The notes below the pieces were generated by a model, which was not told the origin of the DNA, ran no database searches, and saw only the letters and a program-made list of their open reading frames with translations. Below are positions 1-8,121 of a stretch of 64,000 bases of DNA, piece after piece (position 1 is the stretch's first letter; each line of letters opens with the position of its first letter). This DNA is from an uncultured Acetatifactor sp. (lineage in GTDB: Bacteria; Bacillota; Clostridia; Lachnospirales; Lachnospiraceae). The stretch covers positions 350,216 through 414,215 of the forward strand of contig CAJTXE010000001.1 in the NCBI GenBank assembly GCA_910580225.1. The letters are read 5' to 3'. A program made the translations under genes and the position numbers.

Positions 1-54
1 GGTGTACCATCAGAGATTCCGCAGGGAATCAGGACAGAAACGAAACGAGAATAA
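1..54 (+). CDS. Possible 3' end of an upstream gene (partial)
   Basis: Frame 1 is open from the window edge to a TAA at 52-54, giving 17 codons. In many Firmicutes a tRNA-dihydrouridine synthase gene lies directly before greA, so this may be its tail. That is inference from gene order; 17 residues are too few to identify a family, and the stretch could be non-coding. Confidence 0.3.
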   Translation, partial: GVPSEIPQGIRTETKRE

Positions 55-99
55 ACAAAACGAAAATAGAAAGACAGAGAACAGAAAGGACGTAGTAAA

Positions 100-582
100 A
101 TGCAGGAGAAGAAAAATATTCTGACCTATGAAGGGCTCAGAAAATATGAGACCGAATTACATGAGCTGAAGGTAGTGCGCCGTCAGGAGGTGGCACAGAA
201 GATCAAAGAGGCCAGGGAGCAGGGTGACCTGTCCGAGAATGCAGAGTATGATGCAGCCAAGGATGAGCAGCGGGATATTGAGACGAGGATTGAGGAGCTG
301 GAGAAAATCCTGAAAAATGCCGAGGTAGTGGTGGAAGATGAGGTTGATCTGGACAAGATCAATATCGGCTGTGTGGTAAAGCTTCTGGATATTGAATACA
401 GTGAGGAGCTGGAATACAAGATCGTGGGATCTACTGAGGCTGACAGCCTGAAGGGCAAGATTTCCAACGAGAGCCCTGTGGGTAAGGCACTGATTGGCTG
501 CAAAGTGGGAGATAACGTGGAAGTGGAGACTGCCGCAGGGGTATTCACTTATAAAGTATTGGAGATTCAAAGGAGCAGATAA
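100..582 (+). CDS. greA: Transcription elongation factor GreA
   Basis: GreA binds the RNA polymerase secondary channel and stimulates cleavage of backtracked transcripts, which rescues arrested elongation complexes. The 160-residue product has the family's usual length. It shows the N-terminal coiled coil with the conserved tip GDLSENAEY (about residues 43-51), whose acidic residues position the catalytic metal, followed by the C-terminal FKBP-like domain with the SPVGKALIG motif (about 126-134). The ATG is preceded by AAGGA at a suitable distance. A stem-loop about 50 bases after the stop suggests the transcript ends here. In related genomes lysS often follows greA, but here no gene follows for 475 bases. 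A second GreA paralogue is encoded at 32828-33331. Confidence 0.96.
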   Translation: MQEKKNILTYEGLRKYETELHELKVVRRQEVAQKIKEAREQGDLSENAEYDAAKDEQRDIETRIEELEKILKNAEVVVEDEVDLDKINIGCVVKLLDIEYSEELEYKIVGSTEADSLKGKISNESPVGKALIGCKVGDNVEVETAAGVFTYKVLEIQRSR

Positions 583-1058
583 GGATATACTGGTTTGAAA
601 CGGTATCGAATTTCAGAACGGAAGGATAGTAGCGGAGTCAGTGAAGTATCAGGCTGACTTCGCTATTTGCTTATGGAGAGGGCTCAGTTTGTGTGCATCA
701 TGTACTCTGTGCGACGAATCCGGGAAAAGCAGCAATCAAAGACGCTGTTTTTAGAGTCATGGTAAAAGAGCTTGTCATGGACAAGGTTTGCTGGTATACT
801 GATTTTATACATATAAGCACATTTGTTTGTCGTTTTTCGTGCTGTATTGCTGAATGATTCACTTGTAATATCGTATGCCCGGTAACTGTTTTCGGCTATG
901 TATATATGGCATAAATACGTGTTTCGGAATGCCAGGTACAGGAAAATTTTCAAGATTTTGTGTTGTCATGAAGATTTTGCCTCAGGGCATACTGAGTATT
1001 TAAGAGAGGATATATTTCGAAAGGGATAAATTGTGTTACAATCCCGGATGGGAGTTAT
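583..1058. other. Gene-poor gap between greA and the polysaccharide cluster
   Basis: This 476-base stretch holds the stem-loop at 631-664 and a short inverted repeat (arms 771-776 and 780-785). It is visibly richer in A+T than its flanks. An 89-codon frame on the minus strand (684-953) has no recognisable motif and I do not call it. The last 40 bases carry TACAAT at 1034-1039, a possible -10 for the next gene, but no good -35 at the right distance. Confidence 0.6.
631..664 (+). terminator. Stem-loop after greA, probable terminator
   Basis: An 11-base arm (631-641) pairs with 654-664, with one G-U pair and a 12-base loop. The following bases are T-rich but do not form a clean T tract, so termination efficiency is uncertain. 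Confidence 0.5.
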
Positions 1059-2936
1059 ATGAAAAAGCTTAAGGATGTCAGGGTTGGGATACTGCAGATA
1101 CCGATTACGCGCATCGCCCTGCTGATTTTTGCAGATTTACTGTCGGTTCTTCTGGCTTCGGTGTTAAGTCTCTATGTTCGCTATGACTTTAAATTTATGG
1201 ATGTGCCCAGATATTTCTGGGAGGCCCTGCTGGAATGTTATATCCCCAATGTTTTGGTCATGTTGGTGGTATTTAACATATTCAGATTATACAAGAGCGT
1301 ATGGCGCTATGCCTCAGATACGGAGCTGGTAAATAATGCCATTGCGGTGTTATTCTGTGCCGTAATGCAGCTGGTCATCTGTGTGGTCTGCGGCATAAGG
1401 CTGCCGGATAGCCATCCTTTTTTTTACGGTGTATTTTTGTTGATTTTTACGGCAGGAATCCGCTTCAGCTATCGTATTCTTCGGGTGTTTCAGAATAGAA
1501 GGCTCAGCCGCAGAAGCGGTCTGACAAAATTCAACTGCATGATCGTCGGAGCCGGGGCTGCGGGCAATGCCATTTTAAAGGAGATTGAGACCAGCCATTA
1601 TCTGAATATGCACGTGTCATGTGCCATTGACGACCATCCGGGGTGTCATGGAAAATATCTGCGGGGTGTGCCGATTGTGGGTGGCAGGGAGTGTATTCCG
1701 GAATGTGTGGAGAAATATGACATTGATGAGATCATCATTGCCATCCCCTCCGCCAGCCGGTCAGCGCTGCGCCCGCTGCTGGATATCTGTAAGGAGACAG
1801 GCTGCAAACTTCGGATTCTGCCCGGAATGTATCAGCTGATTACCGGAGATGTGAGTGTGTCTCAGCTGCGGGAAGTGCAGATTGAGGATCTGCTTGGAAG
1901 GGATCCGATAGAAGTCAATGTGGATGATATCATCGGCTATGTTCAGGATCAGATTGTGTTGGTAACCGGAGGCGGCGGTTCCATCGGCAGTGAACTGTGC
2001 AGACAGATTGCTCAGCATGAGCCCAGAAGGCTGATCGTTTTTGATATCTATGAGAACGGCGCCTATGAGCTCCAGCAGGAGCTTAAGGTGAGATATCCGG
2101 ATCTGAATCTGGTGGTGCTGATCGGTTCGGTGCGCAATACGGCCAGGGTGGAAGATATTTTCAGGACCTACCGGCCCCATATCGTCTATCACGCGGCGGC
2201 CCACAAGCATGTGCCCCTGATGGAGGACAGTCCCAGAGAGGCGATCAAGAATAATGTGTTCGGCACATTAAAAGTGGCAAGGGCCGCGGACAGATATGGT
2301 GTCCGACGGTTTGTCATGATCTCCACGGATAAGGCGGTAAATCCCACCAATATCATGGGAGCCAGCAAACGGATATGCGAAATGGTAATACAGAATCAGA
2401 ATCTGAAATCCCGGACAGAATTTGTGGCGGTGCGGTTCGGCAATGTGCTGGGCAGCAACGGCAGTGTGGTGCCTTTGTTTAAAAAGCAGATTGCTCAGGG
2501 AGGACCGGTAACGGTGACCAGCCCGGATATCGTGCGCTATTTCATGACGATTCCCGAGGCGGTGTCCCTGGTGCTCCAGGCAGGAGCTTACGCAAAAGGA
2601 GGCGAGATCTTTGTGTTGGACATGGGGGAACCCATGAAAATGCTGGATATGGCGAAAAACCTGATCAAGCTGTCCGGTTTTCGGGTGGATGAGGACATTA
2701 AGATCGAATTTATCGGCCTCCGCCCCGGGGAAAAGATGTATGAGGAGCTTCTGATGAATGAGGAGGGACTCCAGGAAACCGCCAACAGGATGATTCACAT
2801 TGGCAGACCCATCGAATTTGATTCAGAGGTGTTTGAGGAACAGTTGGAGAGACTGAATCGGATGGCTATGTCCGAAGAGGGGGATATCCGCCGAATGGTC
2901 AGGGAAATCGTGCCCACTTATCAGTATGAAGAGTGA
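1059..2936 (+). CDS. FlaA1/CapD-type polysaccharide biosynthesis protein (NDP-sugar epimerase/dehydratase)
   Basis: The 625-residue product has the two-part build of membrane-bound CapD/PglF-type enzymes. About 130 N-terminal residues contain four hydrophobic membrane segments. They are followed by a CoA-binding-like Rossmann region (GAGAAGNAI near residue 167) and then an SDR domain starting at VTGGGGSIGSE near 305. These enzymes usually convert UDP-GlcNAc to a 4-keto-6-deoxy or epimerised sugar for surface glycans. In the SDR part the catalytic base region reads STDKAVNP, as in 4,6-dehydratases of this group that use an unusual active site. It opens the polysaccharide cluster, with GGGAG upstream of the ATG. 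The exact sugar product cannot be told from sequence. Confidence 0.92.
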   Translation: MKKLKDVRVGILQIPITRIALLIFADLLSVLLASVLSLYVRYDFKFMDVPRYFWEALLECYIPNVLVMLVVFNIFRLYKSVWRYASDTELVNNAIAVLFCAVMQLVICVVCGIRLPDSHPFFYGVFLLIFTAGIRFSYRILRVFQNRRLSRRSGLTKFNCMIVGAGAAGNAILKEIETSHYLNMHVSCAIDDHPGCHGKYLRGVPIVGGRECIPECVEKYDIDEIIIAIPSASRSALRPLLDICKETGCKLRILPGMYQLITGDVSVSQLREVQIEDLLGRDPIEVNVDDIIGYVQDQIVLVTGGGGSIGSELCRQIAQHEPRRLIVFDIYENGAYELQQELKVRYPDLNLVVLIGSVRNTARVEDIFRTYRPHIVYHAAAHKHVPLMEDSPREAIKNNVFGTLKVARAADRYGVRRFVMISTDKAVNPTNIMGASKRICEMVIQNQNLKSRTEFVAVRFGNVLGSNGSVVPLFKKQIAQGGPVTVTSPDIVRYFMTIPEAVSLVLQAGAYAKGGEIFVLDMGEPMKMLDMAKNLIKLSGFRVDEDIKIEFIGLRPGEKMYEELLMNEEGLQETANRMIHIGRPIEFDSEVFEEQLERLNRMAMSEEGDIRRMVREIVPTYQYEE

Positions 2937-3060
2937 AGCGGCGGCGGCCTGCAGATCCGGATTGTGTGTGAAGATTACCCTGGGGGGAGTTTCAGACAGT
3001 GCAGGCAGATAAGGTGCTGAAAAGCGAAGAGGGCAGATCCGCACCGGAATAGGAGAAGAA

Positions 3061-3714
3061 ATGTACGGAAAGATAAAAAGAGGAATGGATTTTATGATGG
3101 CTTTGGGGGGATTGGTGGTTTTGGCACCTCTTTTTGGCATTTTGATCATTGCCATTAAGCTGGATTCCAAAGGGCCGGTGTTTTTCAGGCAGAAGAGAGT
3201 GGGGATTCATAAATCTTATTTTGATATACTGAAATTCCGTACAATGAGAATCGATACACCGAAGGATATGCCGACGCATCTGCTGAAAAACCCAGAACAG
3301 TATATCACCAAGACCGGCAGGTTTTTGCGGAGAACCAGTCTGGACGAGCTGCCTCAGATATGGAATATCCTGCGGGGGGATATGGCTGTGGTGGGGCCCA
3401 GACCTGCACTGTGGAATCAGTATGATCTGATTGCAGAGCGGGATAAATACGGCGCCAATGATGTACGGCCCGGGCTTACGGGCTGGGCGCAGATCAACGG
3501 CAGGGATGAACTGGAGATTCCGGTGAAGGCGAAGCTGGACGGGGACTATACGGAGGCCCTGCGGTGCGGAAAAGGGTTTCGGATGGACTGCCGCTGTTTT
3601 TTCGGTACTTTTTTGAGTGTACTTCGGGAAGAGGGCGTAGTGGAAGGCGGGACGGGAAGTCTGGACAAAGAAACGAGAGCAGAGAAGGATACATCGGAGA
3701 AGGATCCGGCATAG
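3061..3714 (+). CDS. Initiating sugar transferase (undecaprenyl-phosphate phosphosugar transferase)
   Basis: This is a bacterial sugar transferase of the WcaJ/PglC/EpsL type, which moves a sugar phosphate from a nucleotide sugar onto undecaprenyl phosphate to start a glycan chain at the membrane. The 217-residue product begins with one re-entrant or transmembrane hydrophobic segment (about residues 9-31). It has the family motifs PVFFRQKRVG, KFRTM, TSLDELPQ, VGPRPAL and the PGLTGWAQI block. A charged tail of about 25 residues after the core has no counterpart I know. It lies 124 bases after the FlaA1-like gene, with GGAGAAG before the ATG. Pairing of these two enzymes is typical of capsule or exopolysaccharide loci. 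Confidence 0.94.
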   Translation: MYGKIKRGMDFMMALGGLVVLAPLFGILIIAIKLDSKGPVFFRQKRVGIHKSYFDILKFRTMRIDTPKDMPTHLLKNPEQYITKTGRFLRRTSLDELPQIWNILRGDMAVVGPRPALWNQYDLIAERDKYGANDVRPGLTGWAQINGRDELEIPVKAKLDGDYTEALRCGKGFRMDCRCFFGTFLSVLREEGVVEGGTGSLDKETRAEKDTSEKDPA

Positions 3715-3744
3715 CCGCTTTTAGGCTGTGGGCAGAGAGTATCC

Positions 3745-4916
3745 ACAGGGAAACGGAACAAAAAGAAGGTGTCTAAGGCCGGAAGGAATCTGTCAGAAGA
3801 GGATCCGGTATAACAGCCTGTCCGGAGACGGAAGACTCTGGACAGAAACAGGTTGGAAAATGAGAGACCACCGGACGGACATAAAAAGGGGTTGGTATGG
3901 AATGGACAGTAGAAAAAGTCTGCGGATACTGATAACCGGAAAAAACAGTTATATAGGCAAGGCATTTATGCAGTACGCCAAAATCCATTATCCGGAGATG
4001 TTCCTGATAGACACAGTCAGCTTAAGGGAGGATTCCTGGCGGGAATTGGATCTGTCCGTATATGATACGGTATTTCATGTGGCGGGAATCGCCCATGCGG
4101 ATATCGGGAAGGCTGCCGAAGAGGAAAAGCGGCAGTACTATGCTGTCAATACCGATCTGACATTGGAGGCGGCAGGCAGGGCAAAGCATGCGGGAGTGAG
4201 CCAGTTTGTCTTTATGAGTTCCATGATTGTCTATGGAGCCCGGGAATCAGTTACCAGAGACACGGTGCCTCAACCTGCGAATTTCTACGGAGACAGCAAG
4301 TGGAAAGCAGACTGCGGCGTCAGGGCATTGGCGGAGGAGGGATTTCAGGTTGCGGTACTGCGGCCGCCCATGGTCTATGGCAGGGGCAGCAGGGGAAATT
4401 ATCCAATATTGGCAAAAATGGCGAAGAAGCTTCCCCTATTTCCAAAAGTACAGAACGTACGTTCTGTACTGTATATAGAGAATCTCTGTGAATGTCTGTG
4501 CCGCATTATGCAGGATGGCTGCGGAGGCGTTTTCTTTCCTCAGAACAGGGAAACGGTCAGCACCAGCCAACTGGTAAAGGAAATCGCTCAATGTACAGGA
4601 CATAGGATTCGGGTGACGGGCCTGCTTACGCCCTTTGTATCGGTGGGAAAGCATGTGCCAGGAAGGGTTGGAGATCTGTGCAGGAAGGCTTTTGGCAGCA
4701 GCTGCTACGAACCGGGCATGAGTGAGATGAAATGGAATTACCAGGTGGCAGATCTGAAGGAATCCGTGAGAAGGACAGAAGCGGAAGGGAAGCCGGAGGA
4801 AAGTCTGTATGGTCTGGGAGCTCCGGAAAAGCCGGGGGAAAGTCTGTATGGCATGGAAGCGCCCGGAAAGACTCCGGGGCAGTGGTGGGGCGGGGAATTT
4901 ACAGGGAAACGGAACA
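3745..4916 (+). repeat. 16-base direct repeat pair bracketing the epimerase module
   Basis: An identical 16-mer, ACAGGGAAACGGAACA, occurs at 3745-3760 and 4901-4916. Its first 12 bases occur again at 4545-4556. The outer pair brackets the DNA that encodes the epimerase domain and linker of the fusion protein at 3902-5665. The two outer copies are in different reading frames. Confidence 0.6.
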
Positions 4917-5665
4917 GTTGGACACCGCTGGTATCCATCACCACCGTTACCCGCAACAGTGAGGAAACTTTGGCCAGAACCATAGAATCCGTCCTGCACC
5001 AGACATATGATCATATTGAATATCTGATCATAGACGGTCTGTCCACGGACCGCACGGTGGAAATTGCCGAGAGTTATCGGGAGAGATTTGCGGAGAGAGG
5101 ATTTGCCTATACAATTGTATCAGAGCCGGATCATGGCATGTATGATGCCATCAACAAAGGAATCCGCCTGTCCGGGGGCGCAGTTATCGGCAATATCAAT
5201 TCGGATGACTGGTATGAGAGATCCGCCGTGGAGAAGGCTGTCCGCTTTATGGGAGAGTCAGGGTGCGATTATATGTATGCGGATCTGCGGATGATAAAAC
5301 CGGACGGTACCAGCTTTGTCAAACGGGCAAAGTGTCAGAAACTTGCCACCTCCAGAGGCTGGAATCATCCCACCCAGTTTGCTGTAAGGGAACTCTATCT
5401 GAACTATCCGTATAAACTGGAGAGCCTTCATGATGATTTTGACTTCTTTCTGAAGGTGAGAAAATCAGATGCCCGAATCGCTGTACTGCAGGAGACGCTT
5501 GCTGATTTTACCATGGAAGGAATCAGCCATGACCGGGGGCTGAAGGCTGCTGTCAGGCGCGGAAAATGCAGATATCGCATCTATCGGAATAATGGTTACA
5601 GCAGGTGGTATCTGTTGGAATGTATTGTGATGGAGGCGGCCAAGTTCCTTTTACGTGCCGTTTAG
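3902..5665 (+). CDS. Fusion of NAD-dependent epimerase/dehydratase and family 2 glycosyltransferase
   Basis: This 587-residue protein joins two enzymes normally encoded separately. Residues 1 to about 275 form an extended SDR with the Rossmann motif ILITGKNSYIG (9-19) and the catalytic Y129xxxK133 in YGDSK. Residues from about 342 form a GT-A family 2 glycosyltransferase (SITTVTRN, IIDGLSTD, and INSDDWY as the metal/nucleotide site). A linker between them includes two 13-residue repeats. The likely role is making and then adding a sugar to a surface polysaccharide. I chose ATG 3902 because homology starts there; the frame is open further upstream (from 3728), but those residues look non-coding. 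The glycosyltransferase half resembles the separate enzyme at 34917-35792. Confidence 0.85.
   Translation: MDSRKSLRILITGKNSYIGKAFMQYAKIHYPEMFLIDTVSLREDSWRELDLSVYDTVFHVAGIAHADIGKAAEEEKRQYYAVNTDLTLEAAGRAKHAGVSQFVFMSSMIVYGARESVTRDTVPQPANFYGDSKWKADCGVRALAEEGFQVAVLRPPMVYGRGSRGNYPILAKMAKKLPLFPKVQNVRSVLYIENLCECLCRIMQDGCGGVFFPQNRETVSTSQLVKEIAQCTGHRIRVTGLLTPFVSVGKHVPGRVGDLCRKAFGSSCYEPGMSEMKWNYQVADLKESVRRTEAEGKPEESLYGLGAPEKPGESLYGMEAPGKTPGQWWGGEFTGKRNSWTPLVSITTVTRNSEETLARTIESVLHQTYDHIEYLIIDGLSTDRTVEIAESYRERFAERGFAYTIVSEPDHGMYDAINKGIRLSGGAVIGNINSDDWYERSAVEKAVRFMGESGCDYMYADLRMIKPDGTSFVKRAKCQKLATSRGWNHPTQFAVRELYLNYPYKLESLHDDFDFFLKVRKSDARIAVLQETLADFTMEGISHDRGLKAAVRRGKCRYRIYRNNGYSRWYLLECIVMEAAKFLLRAV
4790..4867 (+). 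repeat. Two tandem 39-base repeats in the fusion linker
   Basis: 4790-4828 and 4829-4867 encode KPEESLYGLGAPE and KPGESLYGMEAPG, an imperfect in-frame duplication between the epimerase and glycosyltransferase domains. It probably arose by slippage or duplication in a flexible linker. Confidence 0.8.
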
Positions 5666-5780
5666 GATTTTACGGTGCCTGTTTGAAAGGTGCTTTTGCC
5701 GGGGATGGGGGATTGGTCCGGACAGGCTGATGCAGGACTTGGGGGAAGAAGCTACAGGGGCAGAAAAGCAGGATGAAAAC

Positions 5781-7025
5781 ATGAAAATACTACAAATAAA
5801 TAGTCATTACAATCAAGGCGGTGCGGCACGTATTGTTGCATGCATTCACAGGCAGCTTCTTGCCCACGGGCAGGAAGCCTATGTGGCGTACGGCAGGGGA
5901 GGAAAAGGGACATCCAACGGATACCGCTTTAATACAGTGCCGGAAGTATGGCTTTCTGCACTGTGCAGCCGTGTATTCGGCAGAAACGGCTGGTATAACC
6001 GGGCCGCCACCCGCAGGCTGCTTCGGTATATGGACGGGTTGAAACCGGATGTGATCCACCTGCATACACTGCATGGTTATTATCTGAATTTTCCCATGCT
6101 GTTCCGCTATATCAACAGACACCGGATTCCCTGTGTCTGGACCTTTCATGACTGTCACGCCTTTACCGGCAACTGCGGCTATTTTTTTGACTGTGATAAG
6201 TGGAAAGAAGGCTGCTCTGTCTGTCCCTATCTGAGAAATTACCCGGCCAGTCAGTGGTTTGACCATACCGGTGAGATGTGGCGGCAGAAGCGGGAGCTGT
6301 TCACTCAGGGAGCGGAGAAGGTAATTGTGACGCCTTCCTGCTGGCTGACTGAGCAGGCGAAGCAGTCTTATTTCGGAGGATATCCCTGTATTACCATACA
6401 CAACGGCATTGATACAAAGCAGGTCTTCTACCCCAGAGACCGTCGGTCCTGTCGGGAGAAATACGGTTTCGGACCAGAGGAAAAGCTGATTCTGGGAATC
6501 GCTGTGGGCTACCGGGACGAGCGCAAGGGGGCAAAATATATTATTCAACTGGCGAAAGATTTCGGATCCGGGGTGAAAGTCATTCTGATTGGCTGGAACC
6601 GGGAAAATGATGCCATGCTGGAAGGAACGGACAATATTTTGACGATTCCCAATACTGCTGATGCGGATATGCTGGCGGAATATTACAGCCTGGCAGATGT
6701 ATTTGTGATTCCGTCTTTGGCAGAGAATTATGCCACCACCACAGTGGAGGCTATGGCCTGCGGCACGCCGGTGGTGGGGTTTGCGGTAGGCGGCATTCCG
6801 GAACAGCTTCAGGGCGGCCGGGGCATTGCGGTGAAGGCCGGCGACCAGGTACTTTTTGAAGAGGCGGTAAGGAGGGTACTGGAGGGAAGAGGAGGTCTTC
6901 TGGAGCGGGAGGCGTTGGCCGGGGTGATCCGGGAAGAAAATTCAACTGAGAAAATGACGGCGGCATATGAACGGGTCTATGGGGAACTGCTTGGGAAGCG
7001 TGGGGCAGAACAGAGGGGCAGGTAG
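5781..7025 (+). CDS. Family 4 glycosyltransferase
   Basis: The 414-residue product has the GT-B fold signs of family GT4. It has an N-terminal glycine-rich start (NQGGAARIV), a hinge region, and a C-terminal nucleotide-sugar site with the E-x7-E type motif in AENYATTTVEAMACGTP, followed by GGIPEQL. These enzymes retain the anomeric configuration and act on the cytoplasmic face during polysaccharide assembly. The conserved N-terminal strand starts at the ATG at 5781 (MKILQIN). An in-frame extension back to 5655 would overlap the preceding gene and is probably not used. A cysteine-rich stretch (about residues 133-157) is unusual for the family and could bind metal, though this is a guess. Confidence 0.9.
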   Translation: MKILQINSHYNQGGAARIVACIHRQLLAHGQEAYVAYGRGGKGTSNGYRFNTVPEVWLSALCSRVFGRNGWYNRAATRRLLRYMDGLKPDVIHLHTLHGYYLNFPMLFRYINRHRIPCVWTFHDCHAFTGNCGYFFDCDKWKEGCSVCPYLRNYPASQWFDHTGEMWRQKRELFTQGAEKVIVTPSCWLTEQAKQSYFGGYPCITIHNGIDTKQVFYPRDRRSCREKYGFGPEEKLILGIAVGYRDERKGAKYIIQLAKDFGSGVKVILIGWNRENDAMLEGTDNILTIPNTADADMLAEYYSLADVFVIPSLAENYATTTVEAMACGTPVVGFAVGGIPEQLQGGRGIAVKAGDQVLFEEAVRRVLEGRGGLLEREALAGVIREENSTEKMTAAYERVYGELLGKRGAEQRGR

Positions 7026-7062
7026 ATGCTGCCAGTTGGCAGAAAACCGGAGGAGGGACATT

Positions 7063-8019
7063 ATGACCACATCGGTATGTATGGGCATTTACAATGGAGC
7101 GGATTATCTGAAGACCCAGCTGGAGAGCATCCTGAACCAGACGAAACAGCCGGATGAGGTGATTCTGTGTGAGGACGGTTCTTCGGATAAAAGCCTGGAG
7201 ATTGCAGAAGCTTTTATAAGGGACCATAGGCTGGCAGGTCGGTGGAAACTGTACCGGAACCGGGAGAGAAAAGGATATCCGGGGAACTTCTACCATGCCA
7301 TGAACCTGTGCACCATGGAGACGATTTTTCTGGCAGATCAGGATGATGTCTGGGCAGACAGGAAAATCGAATGTATGTGTGATGTGCTGGTGAGATATCC
7401 GGATGCTGTGTGCGTGTGCTGCAAATTCGGTCTGATCGACGCGGAGGGGAAGGATATTCATTCCCTGATGCAGCCGACTGTGAGCCATGGTACAGGGGCA
7501 GTCAGAGCCGTTTCCGTGGCGGATGTGTTTTATAAATGTGAATGGCCGGGGATGGTAATGGCGTACAGACGAGAATGGTTTCGGAAGACCGTGCAGGAGC
7601 GGAAGCTGGAGGAAAAGTCTCCAATTCCCCATGATTTTCTGATCAGTGCCCTGGCTGCAGAGGCACAGGGGTTTCTGCAGATTGACAGCCAACTGGCTTA
7701 TCACAGGCGTCACAGCTGCAATGCGGGCGGAGAAGAACACCGCATTGGCAGACTTCTGAACCGGGAGCGGAAGCTGGGGGAGATTGAGGCCTATAACCGG
7801 ATTCTGGATGCTTTTCGGAAGGAACATGCACTGGTTTTAGAAGAGGCTGTGGAAGTACTGGAGGAGAAGCGAAGGGTGATGGCAGAGCGATATGAAGCGC
7901 TGCTTTCCAGAAAGCCCGGAAGGGTGGCAGCAGGCGCCTGGCGCAATCGGAGGAGGGTAAGAGCAGCTACGGTGCTGTGCGATATGCTGCTGTGTCTCGG
8001 GAGGGAGAGGAAGGCATAG
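7063..8019 (+). CDS. Family 2 glycosyltransferase (rhamnosyltransferase-like)
   Basis: The product has 318 residues. It starts with TSVCMGIYNGADYLKTQL, the usual GT2 opening, then DGSSDKS and LADQDDVW, the DxD-type site found in dTDP-rhamnose-type GT2 enzymes. The ATG at 7063 follows AGGAGGG by a few bases, which decides the start over an in-frame ATG at 6967 inside the preceding gene. The C-terminal 80 residues are basic and probably help membrane association. It is the last gene of the polysaccharide cluster. Donor and acceptor cannot be deduced. Confidence 0.88.
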   Translation: MTTSVCMGIYNGADYLKTQLESILNQTKQPDEVILCEDGSSDKSLEIAEAFIRDHRLAGRWKLYRNRERKGYPGNFYHAMNLCTMETIFLADQDDVWADRKIECMCDVLVRYPDAVCVCCKFGLIDAEGKDIHSLMQPTVSHGTGAVRAVSVADVFYKCEWPGMVMAYRREWFRKTVQERKLEEKSPIPHDFLISALAAEAQGFLQIDSQLAYHRRHSCNAGGEEHRIGRLLNRERKLGEIEAYNRILDAFRKEHALVLEEAVEVLEEKRRVMAERYEALLSRKPGRVAAGAWRNRRRVRAATVLCDMLLCLGRERKA

Positions 8020-8121
8020 ACCCGGGGAGAAAAGTCATATGCATTCCGAAGCAGGAAGCGGACATACTTTACCGCTTTCAGGCATAGAATTTCAATGCAA
8101 ACAAGCTTCGGGAGGTTGGAC

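Noticed and set aside
684..953. Small minus-strand gene of 89 codons in the gap after greA
   Set aside because: No motif, no good ribosome site and AT-rich composition like non-coding DNA.
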